A stretch of 64,000 bases of DNA from Thalassospira sp. HF15. Its GTDB lineage: Bacteria > Pseudomonadota > Alphaproteobacteria > Rhodospirillales > Thalassospiraceae. The stretch covers positions 558,001-622,000 of the forward strand of contig NZ_JAAVKI010000001.1 of NCBI RefSeq assembly GCF_011806525.1. The letters run 5' to 3'. The notes under the pieces were generated by a model, which saw nothing but the letters and a program-made list of their open reading frames with translations, was not told the origin of the DNA and did no database searches. Below are positions 7,700 to 17,107 of the stretch, in pieces; position 1 is the stretch's first letter; each line of letters starts with the position of its first letter. Made by a program: the position numbers and the translations under genes.

Positions 7700-8695
7700 A
7701 TGACTGTTAATCGGCGTATTTCCGTCGCCCCGATGATGGATTGGACGGATCGGCATGATCGCTATTTCCTGCGGCAGATCAGTCGTCATACGTTGCTCTA
7801 TACCGAAATGGTCACCACGGGCGCGATTCTTCACGGCGGTGTCGAACGGCATCTGCGCTATAACGATGCTGAACACCCGGTAGCCCTTCAGCTTGGCGGC
7901 AGCGACGCGGATGATCTGGCGCGCGCCTGCGAGATCGCCAATGACTATGCCTATGATGAAATCAATCTGAATTGCGGGTGCCCGTCTGATCGCGTGCAGA
8001 ACGGCGCGTTTGGCGCCTGTCTGATGGCGACCCCTGACGTCGTTGCCAATTGCGTGAAATCGATGATTTCGGCTAGTGACGCCCCGGTTACGGTCAAGAA
8101 CCGTATCGGCATTGACGATCAGGAAGATTACCCGTCGCTGAAACGCTTTACCGAAACCGTTGCCGAAGCGGGTTGCAAAACCTTTATCGTCCATGCTCGC
8201 AAGGCCTGGCTCAAAGGCCTGTCACCCAAGGAAAACCGCGAAGTTCCGCCTTTAAAATACGAGCTTGTTTATCAACTCAAACAGGAATTCCCGGAACTTG
8301 AAATCCTGATCAATGGTGGCATCAAGACACTTGATGAAACCGAAGAACATCTGAAACATGTCGATGGTGTCATGATCGGGCGCGAAGCTTATCAGAACCC
8401 CTATGTTCTGGCCGATGTGGACCGGCGTTTTTATGGCGATGACGCCAAAGCAAAAACCCGCCATCAGGTGGTTGAGGCCATGCTGCCCTATATCGAGGAA
8501 CACCTGAAAGAAGAACATGGCACCATCGGCCATGTAACCCGCCATATGCTGGGCCTGTTTCAGCAGATGCGCGGCGCAAAGCAATGGCGCCGGTATCTCA
8601 GCGAAAACGCCCATCGCAAAGGCGCTGGCACCGACGTCGTGCGCGAAGCCCTGGCACTTGTTCCCGAACAGGATGACGAGGTCCTGTCTGCATGA
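7700..8695 (+). CDS. dusA: tRNA-dihydrouridine(20/20a) synthase DusA
   Basis: 331 residues. FMN-dependent reduction of uridine in the tRNA D-loop. The N-terminus RISVAPMMDWTDRHDRYF and YTEMVTTGAI, the catalytic cysteine region NLNCGCPSDRVQNGAFGACLM, HARKAWLKGLSPKENR, and NGGIKTLDE ... VMIGREAYQNPY are all diagnostic for DusA rather than DusB or DusC. The start was placed at ATG 7700 because it lies behind the promoter (7613-7641) and directly begins the TIM barrel. Its last bases overlap mnmC by 4 bp (ATGA), so two tRNA modification enzymes are translationally coupled. Confidence 0.95.
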   Translation: MTVNRRISVAPMMDWTDRHDRYFLRQISRHTLLYTEMVTTGAILHGGVERHLRYNDAEHPVALQLGGSDADDLARACEIANDYAYDEINLNCGCPSDRVQNGAFGACLMATPDVVANCVKSMISASDAPVTVKNRIGIDDQEDYPSLKRFTETVAEAGCKTFIVHARKAWLKGLSPKENREVPPLKYELVYQLKQEFPELEILINGGIKTLDETEEHLKHVDGVMIGREAYQNPYVLADVDRRFYGDDAKAKTRHQVVEAMLPYIEEHLKEEHGTIGHVTRHMLGLFQQMRGAKQWRRYLSENAHRKGAGTDVVREALALVPEQDDEVLSA

Positions 8696-10737
8696 CGGCC
8701 AAGGATGTCACCGAGCCAGTGGCGGGTAATGCCCTACAGCCTGCTGGTGAAATAACCTGGCAGGATGGCGATGTGCCATTCTCCCCGTATTTTGGTGACA
8801 TCTATTTCAACCCCAAGGATGGGCTTGCCGAAACGCGCTATGTGTTCCTTGAAGGCAACAACCTGCCCAACGCTTGGCAGGAACATGAAAACTTTGCCAT
8901 TGGCGAAACCGGCTTTGGTACAGGGCTGAACTTCCTTGCAGCATGGCAATGCTGGGACAGTGATCCGAAGCATTCAAAACGGCTGCACTTCGTCTCTGTT
9001 GAAAAATACCCGCTGTCGCGAGATGACATGATCCGCGCACATCGAAGTTGGTCGGAGCTTGCCCACTATTCCCAACAACTTGCCGACATCTGGCCCCATG
9101 AAAGCATGTTGCCAGGTGTGCACCGTTTTTCGCTTGCCGATGGCGATGTCAACCTGACGCTATTGATCGGCGATGCGATTGAAAGCTGGGCCGGGTATGA
9201 GGGAAATATTGATTGCTGGTTTCTCGATGGCTTTGCGCCATCGCGCAATCCCGATATGTGGAATCCGGATCTTTTTGCGGCCCTTGCCAACGCGTCGAAC
9301 CCGCGTGGCGTAAGCCTTGCGACCTTCACTGCAGCACGCATCGTGCGTGATGGTCTTGAAAGTGCCGGATTTGAAATCAGCAAGCGCAAAGGGTTTGGCT
9401 ACAAGCGCGATATGATCACCGCGACACTTTCCAAACCTGATAACACCACTGAAACGCCGCATCTGTTCGAGATCGCAGACGATCCCTGGTTTAACCTGCC
9501 CCGCCCATCCAAAGCCAAATCGGTGGCCGTCATTGGGGGTGGTCTTGCCGGTGCAGCATGCGCAGAGGCCCTAAAAACACGCGGCGTTGCCGTGACACTT
9601 TTTGAAAAGGCCGAGCAACTGGCCAACGCCGCGTCTGGAAACCCGACTGGCATGCTGGAGCCCTATCTGACCGCTGATGACGCCATCATGGGGCGGTTTT
9701 ATGAGGCCGGGTATCGTTTCAGCCATCACAAGATCAAGAAGCTTGCCGATCAAGGATTGGTCGAAGCCGATTTCTGTGGCGTGATTGATCTCGCCACCAG
9801 TGCACGCAAACGCGAACGGCTTGCTGGCCTGATTAAACGCCTTGCCGATAAAACCGGCCTAGTGGAAACGCTTGACCGAGACCAGGCGTCAGAAAGATTT
9901 GGCCTGCCATTGCAGCATGACGGCGTCTTTTACCCTTCTGCTGGCTGGGTCAACCCGCCGTCATTGGTGCGGGCCTTTTCATTTGGGATTGATGTGCGCC
10001 TTTCAACGACCATCACTGCGATCGGTGAATCTGAACAAGGCAAAGTCCTGACGGACGAAAATGGTGCGTCCTATGGTCCGTTTGATGCCGTGATCATTGC
10101 CGGCGCGCTTGAAACGCAAATGCTGCATCAGACGCGCTGGCTTACAGATCAACTTAATCCCGTCCGCGGACAGATCAGCTTTTTACCCGAAGAAGTCGTG
10201 CCAAAACCTGGCAATGGCGCAGCAATTAAATGCGTTCTGAGCCACAAGGGTTACATCACACCGGCACGTAACGGAATGCATGTGTTCGGGGCTACTTTTG
10301 GTCGTGACGACACCGCCACAGACCTGCGCCAAGACGATCATGCCTTTAACATTGCCCAACTTGGCAAAGTCCTGCCTGAAGTTGCGGCGAAGCTTTCACC
10401 TGAAATGCTGGATGGCCGGGCATCTTTGCGCACTACGACAACTGATCATCTGCCGCTGATCGGGCCCGCCCCGGATTTTGACGCCTATCTCGCGTCCTAT
10501 GGCGATATCGACAAAGGCAAAAAAGGCGCGCGATATATCGATGCACCCTACCACAAAGGCGTGTATATCTGTTCCGGCTTTGGGGCGCGCGGACTGATCG
10601 GTGCCCCGCTTGCCGCAGAGATTCTTGCCAGCGAGATTTGCGATATGCCCCTGCCTCTGGAAAAAGCGCTGATGCATGCCATTCATCCAGCACGGTTCAT
10701 TGTTCGTGGTTTGAAACGGCGGCAGATCACAGCATGA
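8692..10737 (+). CDS. mnmC: Bifunctional tRNA wobble-uridine modification enzyme MnmC
   Basis: 681 residues, close to the 668 of E. coli MnmC. The N-terminal part (about 1-250) is a SAM-dependent methyltransferase (GETGFGTGLNFL, FLDGFAPSRNPDMW). From about 275 a FAD-dependent oxidoreductase of the DAO type begins (VAVIGGGLAGAACAEAL). Together they convert cmnm5(s2)U34 to nm5(s2)U and then mnm5(s2)U34 in tRNAs reading two-codon boxes. Both halves look complete. It overlaps dusA upstream and the MFS gene downstream by 4 bp each. Confidence 0.95.
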   Translation: MTAKDVTEPVAGNALQPAGEITWQDGDVPFSPYFGDIYFNPKDGLAETRYVFLEGNNLPNAWQEHENFAIGETGFGTGLNFLAAWQCWDSDPKHSKRLHFVSVEKYPLSRDDMIRAHRSWSELAHYSQQLADIWPHESMLPGVHRFSLADGDVNLTLLIGDAIESWAGYEGNIDCWFLDGFAPSRNPDMWNPDLFAALANASNPRGVSLATFTAARIVRDGLESAGFEISKRKGFGYKRDMITATLSKPDNTTETPHLFEIADDPWFNLPRPSKAKSVAVIGGGLAGAACAEALKTRGVAVTLFEKAEQLANAASGNPTGMLEPYLTADDAIMGRFYEAGYRFSHHKIKKLADQGLVEADFCGVIDLATSARKRERLAGLIKRLADKTGLVETLDRDQASERFGLPLQHDGVFYPSAGWVNPPSLVRAFSFGIDVRLSTTITAIGESEQGKVLTDENGASYGPFDAVIIAGALETQMLHQTRWLTDQLNPVRGQISFLPEEVVPKPGNGAAIKCVLSHKGYITPARNGMHVFGATFGRDDTATDLRQDDHAFNIAQLGKVLPEVAAKLSPEMLDGRASLRTTTTDHLPLIGPAPDFDAYLASYGDIDKGKKGARYIDAPYHKGVYICSGFGARGLIGAPLAAEILASEICDMPLPLEKALMHAIHPARFIVRGLKRRQITA

Positions 10738-11951
10738 ACCAGACAAGCCCCACGGCGACACCAGTGCCCCCCTCACCGGCAAAAGATCCGGATCGCATGA
10801 AAACTGCGACGACGTTGGCGCTGTTCTTTTCCGGTCTGTTTCTCATTCAGGGTGTTTTTCTGCCCTATTGGCCGGTTTGGTTGAAATCACAAGGGCTATC
10901 GGCGGCCGAAATCGGCATCCTGCTTTCGTTGCCCAACTGGGTGCGTGTCTTTGCCGATCCATTGATTGCCCAACGTGCTGATCGCACTGGCAACCGCAAG
11001 ACGCCGATGCTTTGGCTTGCCGGGATCTATGTTATTTCCATTTTGGCCTTCCCGCTCTCAAGCGACTTTTGGTGGCTTGCGGCACTTTCAGTCGTCATCG
11101 GCTTTACGTTCTCGCCGCTCCTTCCGCTTGGCACGACCATCACGGTCCATGAATGCAAGGCGCGTGAACTTGACTACGGACGGGTCCGGCTGTGGGGTTC
11201 CCTAGCCTTTATTCTGGCATCTTATGGTGCGGGCTGGGTTCTGGACGGCACATCGACGGAATGGATTGTCTGGATGCTTTTCGTTGCCGGTATCGTAAAT
11301 TTCGCCATCACCACCCGCATGCCCGACCCGCAGACTGATCGGCCGCTAAGATCCGGTTCATCACTGGTCTATCTGCTGCGCAAGCCCGTTTTCCTGATCT
11401 ATCTTGGCTGCATCGGTTTTGCCCAAGGCGCGCATGGCACCTATTACGCCTTCGCCTCTGTCCACTGGGAATCGGTCGGCTTTTCGCATGAAATGATCGG
11501 TGTTTTCTGGTCAATCGGCGTGATCGCAGAGATCGTTCTGTTTGCCGTCGCTGGACGCTTTGTGCGTGGTCGCCACCCAGGCATCTTGTTTGCACTCGGG
11601 GCTGGATCAGGGGCATTGCGATGGATTGTACTGGGCACAACCGACAATCTATGGTTGATTATTCTGGTTCAACCGCTTCATGCCATGACATTCGGGATCA
11701 CCCATTTGGCGGCTGTCAGTTTTATCGCCCGTGCCATACCACAACAACTTGCTACGTCGGCGCAAAGTTTGATGGCCACCTTATCGATGGGGGTCTTTTT
11801 GGGCAGCAGCATCTGGATATCGGGGCCGCTGTATGATGCATTCGGGTCACAGGCCTACTACCTGATGGCGATCTTCTCGGCAATTGCGTTTGGCTTTGCC
11901 ATCTGGCTGATGCGGATCTGGCGCGGAGAGGATCAGACCTTTTGCGACTGA
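10734..11951 (+). CDS. MFS transporter, HcaT-like (MFS_1-like family)
   Basis: 405 residues with about twelve membrane segments. The first helix region reads LFFSGLFLIQGVFLPYWPVW, followed by LSAAEIGILLS, the pattern of the MFS_1-like/HcaT group of single-family transporters, whose best-known member is linked to 3-phenylpropionate uptake. The substrate here is unknown. The ATG at 10734 overlaps the mnmC stop by 4 bp. A proline-rich cytosolic N-terminus (PTATPVPPSPAKDP) of about 20 residues precedes the first helix. Its coupling to two tRNA-modifying enzymes is unexplained. Confidence 0.8.
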   Translation: MNQTSPTATPVPPSPAKDPDRMKTATTLALFFSGLFLIQGVFLPYWPVWLKSQGLSAAEIGILLSLPNWVRVFADPLIAQRADRTGNRKTPMLWLAGIYVISILAFPLSSDFWWLAALSVVIGFTFSPLLPLGTTITVHECKARELDYGRVRLWGSLAFILASYGAGWVLDGTSTEWIVWMLFVAGIVNFAITTRMPDPQTDRPLRSGSSLVYLLRKPVFLIYLGCIGFAQGAHGTYYAFASVHWESVGFSHEMIGVFWSIGVIAEIVLFAVAGRFVRGRHPGILFALGAGSGALRWIVLGTTDNLWLIILVQPLHAMTFGITHLAAVSFIARAIPQQLATSAQSLMATLSMGVFLGSSIWISGPLYDAFGSQAYYLMAIFSAIAFGFAIWLMRIWRGEDQTFCD

Positions 11952-12009
11952 TACACCAAACCTGCATGAAACGACCGACTGCACAATTGAATTCAAAGGG
12001 CGCCTTGAT

Positions 12010-12867
12010 ATGACCTCCATGCCGTTTTCTCGCAGAATGCGCCGTTGGAAACTCGGTTTAAAAACCCTGTTTGGCAACGAACCGGCCGGCTACTTCATTC
12101 CGTACCGCTATGCCAGCGAAACAGCAAAGGCCGTCGGACGCCCAACCTACCCGGCAATTGAAACCATGATGGATGCCGCAGCGCCGACCATGAAGGCCTG
12201 GTTGACCAAGGCCGCACAGTATCAGGAAGCATTCGCCAGTTTTGGCAACGCCACCCCGCCCGAACCCCGTTGGCAGCAAAGCTGGTTTCCAAGGCTTGAT
12301 GGCATGATGGCCTATGTCTTTACCCGTGAATTCCGCCCTGATCGCATCATCGAGATCGGATCAGGTCATTCAACGCGGTTTTATTACCGTGCGATCAAGG
12401 ACGGTGACCTTGAAACGGCTTTTCACGCCATTGATCCAGCCCCGCGTGCTGATATCGCGAAGCTCCCGATCACCATTGAACGCACCATCGTTCAGAAGGC
12501 TGATCCATCGGCTTTCGCGGCATTGACGGGTGCGGACTTCCTGTCGATCGATTCAAGCCACATCCTGATGCCCGGTACGGATGTTGATCTGCTTTTTTCG
12601 TCGGTGATCCCGACCCTGCCAAGCGGTTCAATCATTCACATCCATGACATCACCCTGCCCGATGACTACCCGGAAATCTGGCAATGGCGCGGATACAATG
12701 AACAACAAGGCGTTGCGGCCCTGCTGGCCGGTGGCGGCTTTGAAATCATGTGGTCAAGCGCCTATGCGACCAGCCGCATACGTGATGAAATTGATCAGTC
12801 CATCGCCAATGGCATTCACCTGCCCGACGGTGCACATGAAACAAGTCTGTGGTTGCGAAAGCGTTAG
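12010..12867 (+). CDS. Class I SAM-dependent methyltransferase-like protein
   Basis: 285 residues, no signal peptide. The central part shows a Rossmann methyltransferase pattern: IIEIGSGHSTRFYYRA (motif I), FHAIDPAPR (motif II), ADFLSIDSSHILMPGTDVD and SGSIIHIHDITLPDDYP (motif IV-like with His-Asp). This is the Methyltransf_24-like arrangement seen in sugar or rhamnosyl O-methyltransferases and CmcI-type proteins, so a carbohydrate substrate is possible but not shown. It starts 58 bases behind the MFS gene on the same strand and ends at a strong terminator. Confidence 0.75.
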   Translation: MTSMPFSRRMRRWKLGLKTLFGNEPAGYFIPYRYASETAKAVGRPTYPAIETMMDAAAPTMKAWLTKAAQYQEAFASFGNATPPEPRWQQSWFPRLDGMMAYVFTREFRPDRIIEIGSGHSTRFYYRAIKDGDLETAFHAIDPAPRADIAKLPITIERTIVQKADPSAFAALTGADFLSIDSSHILMPGTDVDLLFSSVIPTLPSGSIIHIHDITLPDDYPEIWQWRGYNEQQGVAALLAGGGFEIMWSSAYATSRIRDEIDQSIANGIHLPDGAHETSLWLRKR

Positions 12868-12885
12868 AGCAAGCACACTAAAAAC

Positions 12886-12915
12886 AAAGGGCAGCCCAAT
12901 GAGGCTGCCCTTTTT
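12886..12915. terminator. Bidirectional terminator between convergent genes
   Basis: An 11-bp perfect stem AAAGGGCAGCC / GGCTGCCCTTT with loop CAATGA and T/A runs on both sides. It ends the methyltransferase transcript (plus) and the ABC/glycan operon (minus). Confidence 0.9.
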
Positions 12916-12934
12916 CGTTTGATGATAAGACGCA

Positions 12935-14104
12935 TCAGTTTTTGTAAGGATCCGCCGCATCGCGCAGGCCATCGCCAAGGAAGTTAAAGGCCAGAACCAC
13001 GATCACCACGGGTACAACCGGCAACATCAGCCATGGATAAACCGCCACTGCATTAATGTTCTGTGCCTCATTGAGCAAAACACCCCAACTGGTCACCGGC
13101 GCACGCAAGCCAAGACCAAGGAAGCTGAGCGCTGTTTCCCCAAGGATCATGTTGGGGATCGACAGCGTCACCGAAGCAATCAGATGGCTGGCAAAGTTTG
13201 GCAGCAGATGACGCCCGATGATCCGTTTGGGCTTCGCCCCCATTAGTCGTGCGGCCAGTGCATAGTCCTCTTCACGCAGGGCGAGAAGCTTGGATCGCAC
13301 CGCACGGGCCAGTCCCGTCCAGTCAATCAGCCCCAGAATAATCGTGATGCCGAAATAGATCAGAATCGGGCTCCAGGTCACTGGCAAGGCCGCTGAAAGC
13401 GCCATCCAAAGCGGAATTTCGGGCAAAGAGCGGATGACTTCAATGGTGCGCTGCGCCGTTGAATCGACCCAGCCGCCATAGTATCCAGCTGCGCCACCGA
13501 TCAGGATGCCGAGCAGGAAACTGACCGAAATACCCACCAGTCCGATGGTCAGCGAAACCCGCGCACCATAGATGATGCGCGAAAACATATCTCGCCCAAG
13601 TCTGTCTGTGCCAAAGACAAACAACGTTCCGTTTTCTGATGGACAGACGAAATGGAAATCCATATCGACCATACCCCAGAATTCATAATCATCCCCCGAA
13701 CAGAAAAAGCGCAGTGGCTCAACCCGATCCGGGTTTACCGTATAAGTCGGCTTGAGCGTTTCCATATCGACAGAGAAATCGGTGCCATAGGTAAATGGTC
13801 CGACGAATTCCCCGTCATGGAACAGATGCACTCCCTGCGGCGGGTGATGAATGTACTCGGAATTGCGCGTTTCCTGCGCATAGGGCGCGATGAATTCAAC
13901 GATAAAGACCGACGCATACATGATCGCAAGAATGATCAGGGAAAAATACGCCAGACGGTGACGTTTAAGCCGCCACCACATCAATTGCCATTGCGAAGCC
14001 AGGAAGTACTTTTCCTGTTCGGGCGTCAGCTCCTCGCGCTCCCAAGGAGTAAATGGCGCGGAATCAACAAAATGCTCGTTGCGTTTTTCGGTTTCCTTGC
14101 TCAT
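12935..14104 (-). CDS. Family-5 ABC importer permease, OppC/DppC type
   Basis: 389 residues, longer than the usual 280-320 because of an N-terminal cytosolic stretch (about 1-50) and a large periplasmic loop (about 75-165) between the first and second helices. The C-terminal half is the BPD_transp_1 domain with the EAA loop ([20 protein letters not shown]). The loop ends in [13 protein letters not shown], the standard OppC signature. It pairs with the OppB-like permease just upstream, whose stop it overlaps by 4 bp, and is the last gene of the eleven-gene run. The extended loop resembles importers reported to take up oligosaccharides rather than peptides; that is inference. Confidence 0.88.
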   Translation of the reverse strand: MSKETEKRNEHFVDSAPFTPWEREELTPEQEKYFLASQWQLMWWRLKRHRLAYFSLIILAIMYASVFIVEFIAPYAQETRNSEYIHHPPQGVHLFHDGEFVGPFTYGTDFSVDMETLKPTYTVNPDRVEPLRFFCSGDDYEFWGMVDMDFHFVCPSENGTLFVFGTDRLGRDMFSRIIYGARVSLTIGLVGISVSFLLGILIGGAAGYYGGWVDSTAQRTIEVIRSLPEIPLWMALSAALPVTWSPILIYFGITIILGLIDWTGLARAVRSKLLALREEDYALAARLMGAKPKRIIGRHLLPNFASHLIASVTLSIPNMILGETALSFLGLGLRAPVTSWGVLLNEAQNINAVAVYPWLMLPVVPVVIVVLAFNFLGDGLRDAADPYKN

Positions 14105-15099
14105 TTGCCGACCCCTCCCTGCAGACGGATACGGGGATCAAGCCAGGCCAGCAAAACATCGGAAACAAACATCCCGACAACCGTCAGAAGCGCCAGAAAC
14201 ATCAGGAACGACCCGGCCAGATACATATCCTGACTTTGCAGCGCAGTAAGGAGCATCGGGCCAGTTGTCGGCAATGACATCACAACTGATACCAAAACAG
14301 ATCCCGATACCACCTGCGGCAGGATATTACCGATATCGGCAATGAAGGGGTTCAGGGCCATGCGCAGCGGGTATTTGAACAACACCTTGGTTGGTGAAAG
14401 CCCCTTGGCGTGAGCGGTGACGACATACTGTTTGCCCAACTCATCAAGAAGGTTCGCACGCAGGCGCCGGATCATCGATGCTGTGCCCGATGTCCCGATC
14501 ACAACGACAGGTGCCCAAAGATGTTCAACGACCGACATCATCTTGGCCAAAGACCAACCCTGATTGATGTATTCCGGATCCATCAGACCCCCGATGGATG
14601 TGCCGAAAACAACGTTCGCGTAATAAAGAAGGATTAGCGCGAACAGGAAGTTGGGCATGGCAAGCCCCAGGAAACCCAACAAGGTAAAGCCATAGTCACC
14701 CCAGCTATATTGCCGTGTTGCGGAATAGATCCCGATCGGGAAGCTGACAATATAAATGAAGATGACGGTGCTGAAATTCAGCACCAATGACAGCCAAAGC
14801 CGGTCACCGACCACCTCTGTCACCGGCAGGTTGTATTCAAATGAAAATCCAAGATCGCCCTGTAACAGTCCCCACGCCCATTCGGCGTATTGAATGTAGA
14901 TCGGCTGATCAAGACCATATTGTCGTTTGAGAAACTCGATCTTGGCAGGGTCAACGGCTTCGCCCTGCGCCTGAAGTTCATTGAGATAGGTTGTCAGAAA
15001 GTCGCCGGGGGGAAGCTGAATAATCACGAATACCAGCACGCTGATCATAAACAGCGTGGGTATCATCACAAAAAGCCGTCTTGCCAGATAAGTCAGCAT
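14101..15099 (-). CDS. Family-5 ABC importer permease, OppB/DppB type
   Basis: 332 residues with six predicted helices. It begins [20 protein letters not shown], typical of DppB/OppB, has [10 protein letters not shown] ... [13 protein letters not shown] in the first periplasmic loop, and an EAA loop [20 protein letters not shown]. It forms the transmembrane channel with the OppC-type partner. A GGGGGAG ribosome-binding site is 10 bases ahead of the ATG. A 76-base gap holding a hairpin separates it from the binding-protein gene. Confidence 0.9.
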   Translation of the reverse strand: MLTYLARRLFVMIPTLFMISVLVFVIIQLPPGDFLTTYLNELQAQGEAVDPAKIEFLKRQYGLDQPIYIQYAEWAWGLLQGDLGFSFEYNLPVTEVVGDRLWLSLVLNFSTVIFIYIVSFPIGIYSATRQYSWGDYGFTLLGFLGLAMPNFLFALILLYYANVVFGTSIGGLMDPEYINQGWSLAKMMSVVEHLWAPVVVIGTSGTASMIRRLRANLLDELGKQYVVTAHAKGLSPTKVLFKYPLRMALNPFIADIGNILPQVVSGSVLVSVVMSLPTTGPMLLTALQSQDMYLAGSFLMFLALLTVVGMFVSDVLLAWLDPRIRLQGGVGK

Positions 15100-15120
15100 C
15101 GGCGCTGTCGCTCCCCCGAG

Positions 15121-15157
15121 GTTGTTTCACACCATTCCCTCAACAGCATGAAACAAC
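15121..15157 (-). repeat. Intra-operon inverted repeat between binding protein and permease genes
   Basis: A perfect 9-bp inverted repeat GTTGTTTCA / TGAAACAAC with a 19-base loop and no T run. It lies 18 bases behind the solute-binding protein stop and 21 bases before the permease start. Such hairpins commonly protect the upstream mRNA from 3' exonucleases so the binding protein is made in excess over the permeases. Confidence 0.55.
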
Positions 15158-15175
15158 ACGTTTTTAGTTAAAAGA

Positions 15176-17107
15176 TTATCTGTCCCACCAGAAGGTATCA
15201 GGTCGATAAATCCCAAAGAACGCACCTGGTTCCCAGCTATGTATGCCTTTTTCCGGGACGTTACGCAGATCCTTGTCGACGACAACCGGCTGCGGCACAT
15301 TGCCGATCAGACCGATTGAAAACATGTTTTCAGAATTGATGTCCAGAATGGCCTGCCATGCTTCTTTTTGCCCGGCTTCATTGCTGGTTTGCCATTTGCG
15401 ATACAGTTCCATCAATTCCTTGGCGGCTGGCATATCCGGCGCTTCGCCCGCCTCGCCGTCGGTTTGATAATACTGTCCCCATTTCGGCCATTGCAGGCTG
15501 TCTTGCAGAACGGGGACGAATTCGTCCGGGGCGATATTTGGCGTAGCCAAGCCATTATCGACACCGTTAAAGATCGACATGATCGTCTCGCCACTATAGG
15601 CGCGGCTGCGCATGACTTCACGCTGCAAACCTTTGACGAACATCTTGATACCGACCTGGCGCCAGCTGTCCCCGATCAGTTCGAGCATATCGTCATGTTC
15701 CGGGTTTTCGCCAGATGTCTCGACAATGATTTCCATCGGACGACCATCAGGCAACAAGCGGATGCCTTCGCCGTTACGTTCGTCCAACCCCATCTTATCA
15801 AGCAGCGTGTTCGCTGCCTTGATATCGAAATCGGTATAGGCTTCGCGGTATTCCGGTTTAAACAACGGGCTTCTGGGCAGAACCGTATTGTTGGTCGGTT
15901 GCGCCAAGCCAAAGAACATTACACGGTTAATTTCGGTACGGTTGATCGCCAAGGACAGCGCCCGGCGGAACCTTACGTCCCGCAATACTTTTCGCCAGAC
16001 CGGGTCGCTGCATGTCAGATTGGGATACAATGCCGCATATGCCCCTGCCCCGACGTCCCAAAGGCGCACATCGTAGTTCTGATTGGCTTCGGATTGCTTA
16101 AGGAACGTATAGTCCTTCAGCGACAAAATCCTGCTTTGCAGATCAACTTCACCCGCACCAACTTTCGCAGGGACCAGCTTTGCATTAGAAATGTTGAAAA
16201 TCATCCGGTCGATATAAGGAAGTTGATTACCTTCCGGATCTACACGGTGATAGTAAGGGTTGCGCACGTAAACGAACCGGTCTGACGGTTCTTCGGTCGT
16301 GATCAACCACGGCTCAAGCGACGGGCGATGAATGTTCGATAGTTTGTAGGGACGGTCCATATCCGTATGCAAAACCGCCCAGCTGCGAAGCCCGCGCTCT
16401 TCAACGATGGCTTCAAGCTCGCCGGCATCGCGATAGTTCTCGTGGAACTGCTTTAGGTAGTGCGCCGGACGATAGATGAAGGGCGGACGGGTTCCGGCCA
16501 GTTCGCTGAGGAAGAACGGGTTTGGCTGTGACCAGCTATACCGAACCGTATATTCATCAAGTATTTCAAAGGTCGCCGGTTCATCACCGACAAACAGGAA
16601 ACGCGGCGGCCCGACCGGGAATAGTTCATCATTATTGACGATATCTTCCCAGTAATAGCGGAAATCCTCGGCCGTAAACGGTTCGCCGTCTGACCATTTG
16701 TGCCCTTTGCGGATATGCAAAGTGAAAGCGTTGCCTTCCTCGTTCACATCAAGGGCTTCGAGGATATCGGCCTCGAGATTAAGGTTCTGATCATAGCCAA
16801 CCAGTCGCGCATAATCGTAAACAACCGCCATACGGATGTCTTTTGACCGTCCCATAATGGTGACGAATTCTCCGCCATACTTACCGATTTCCTTGCCCTC
16901 GGCACCAAAATCAATAACGTGCGGGTGTTCGGGCAGACGGTCATTCATTGCCGGTAAGGAACCACTTGCGACCGCATCTTCGAAATAGGGAATTTCCGCG
17001 CGCGCGGATGTCGCAAGGACACCTGCCCCCAGAATACCTGCTGTCATCACCAACCCAGTCACAGCACGATGAATTCTGGACGTCGACTGGTTCGAAAGAC
17101 TGATCAT
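15176..17107 (-). CDS. Family-5 extracellular solute-binding protein
   Basis: 643 residues. A Sec signal peptide (about 1-38, ending SARA) sends it to the periplasm. The SBP_bac_5 domain begins near 60; GHKWSDGEPFTAEDFRYYWE is its hallmark. The stretch NPYYHRVDPEGNQLPYID recalls the cluster of family-5 proteins that bind oligosaccharides (AgpA-like, or the Thermotoga beta-glucan binders) more than dipeptide binders; this is from memory and is not proof. The ATG at 17107 overlaps the ATPase stop by 4 bp. The nearby glycan enzymes make a sugar ligand attractive. Confidence 0.85.
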   Translation of the reverse strand: MISLSNQSTSRIHRAVTGLVMTAGILGAGVLATSARAEIPYFEDAVASGSLPAMNDRLPEHPHVIDFGAEGKEIGKYGGEFVTIMGRSKDIRMAVVYDYARLVGYDQNLNLEADILEALDVNEEGNAFTLHIRKGHKWSDGEPFTAEDFRYYWEDIVNNDELFPVGPPRFLFVGDEPATFEILDEYTVRYSWSQPNPFFLSELAGTRPPFIYRPAHYLKQFHENYRDAGELEAIVEERGLRSWAVLHTDMDRPYKLSNIHRPSLEPWLITTEEPSDRFVYVRNPYYHRVDPEGNQLPYIDRMIFNISNAKLVPAKVGAGEVDLQSRILSLKDYTFLKQSEANQNYDVRLWDVGAGAYAALYPNLTCSDPVWRKVLRDVRFRRALSLAINRTEINRVMFFGLAQPTNNTVLPRSPLFKPEYREAYTDFDIKAANTLLDKMGLDERNGEGIRLLPDGRPMEIIVETSGENPEHDDMLELIGDSWRQVGIKMFVKGLQREVMRSRAYSGETIMSIFNGVDNGLATPNIAPDEFVPVLQDSLQWPKWGQYYQTDGEAGEAPDMPAAKELMELYRKWQTSNEAGQKEAWQAILDINSENMFSIGLIGNVPQPVVVDKDLRNVPEKGIHSWEPGAFFGIYRPDTFWWDR

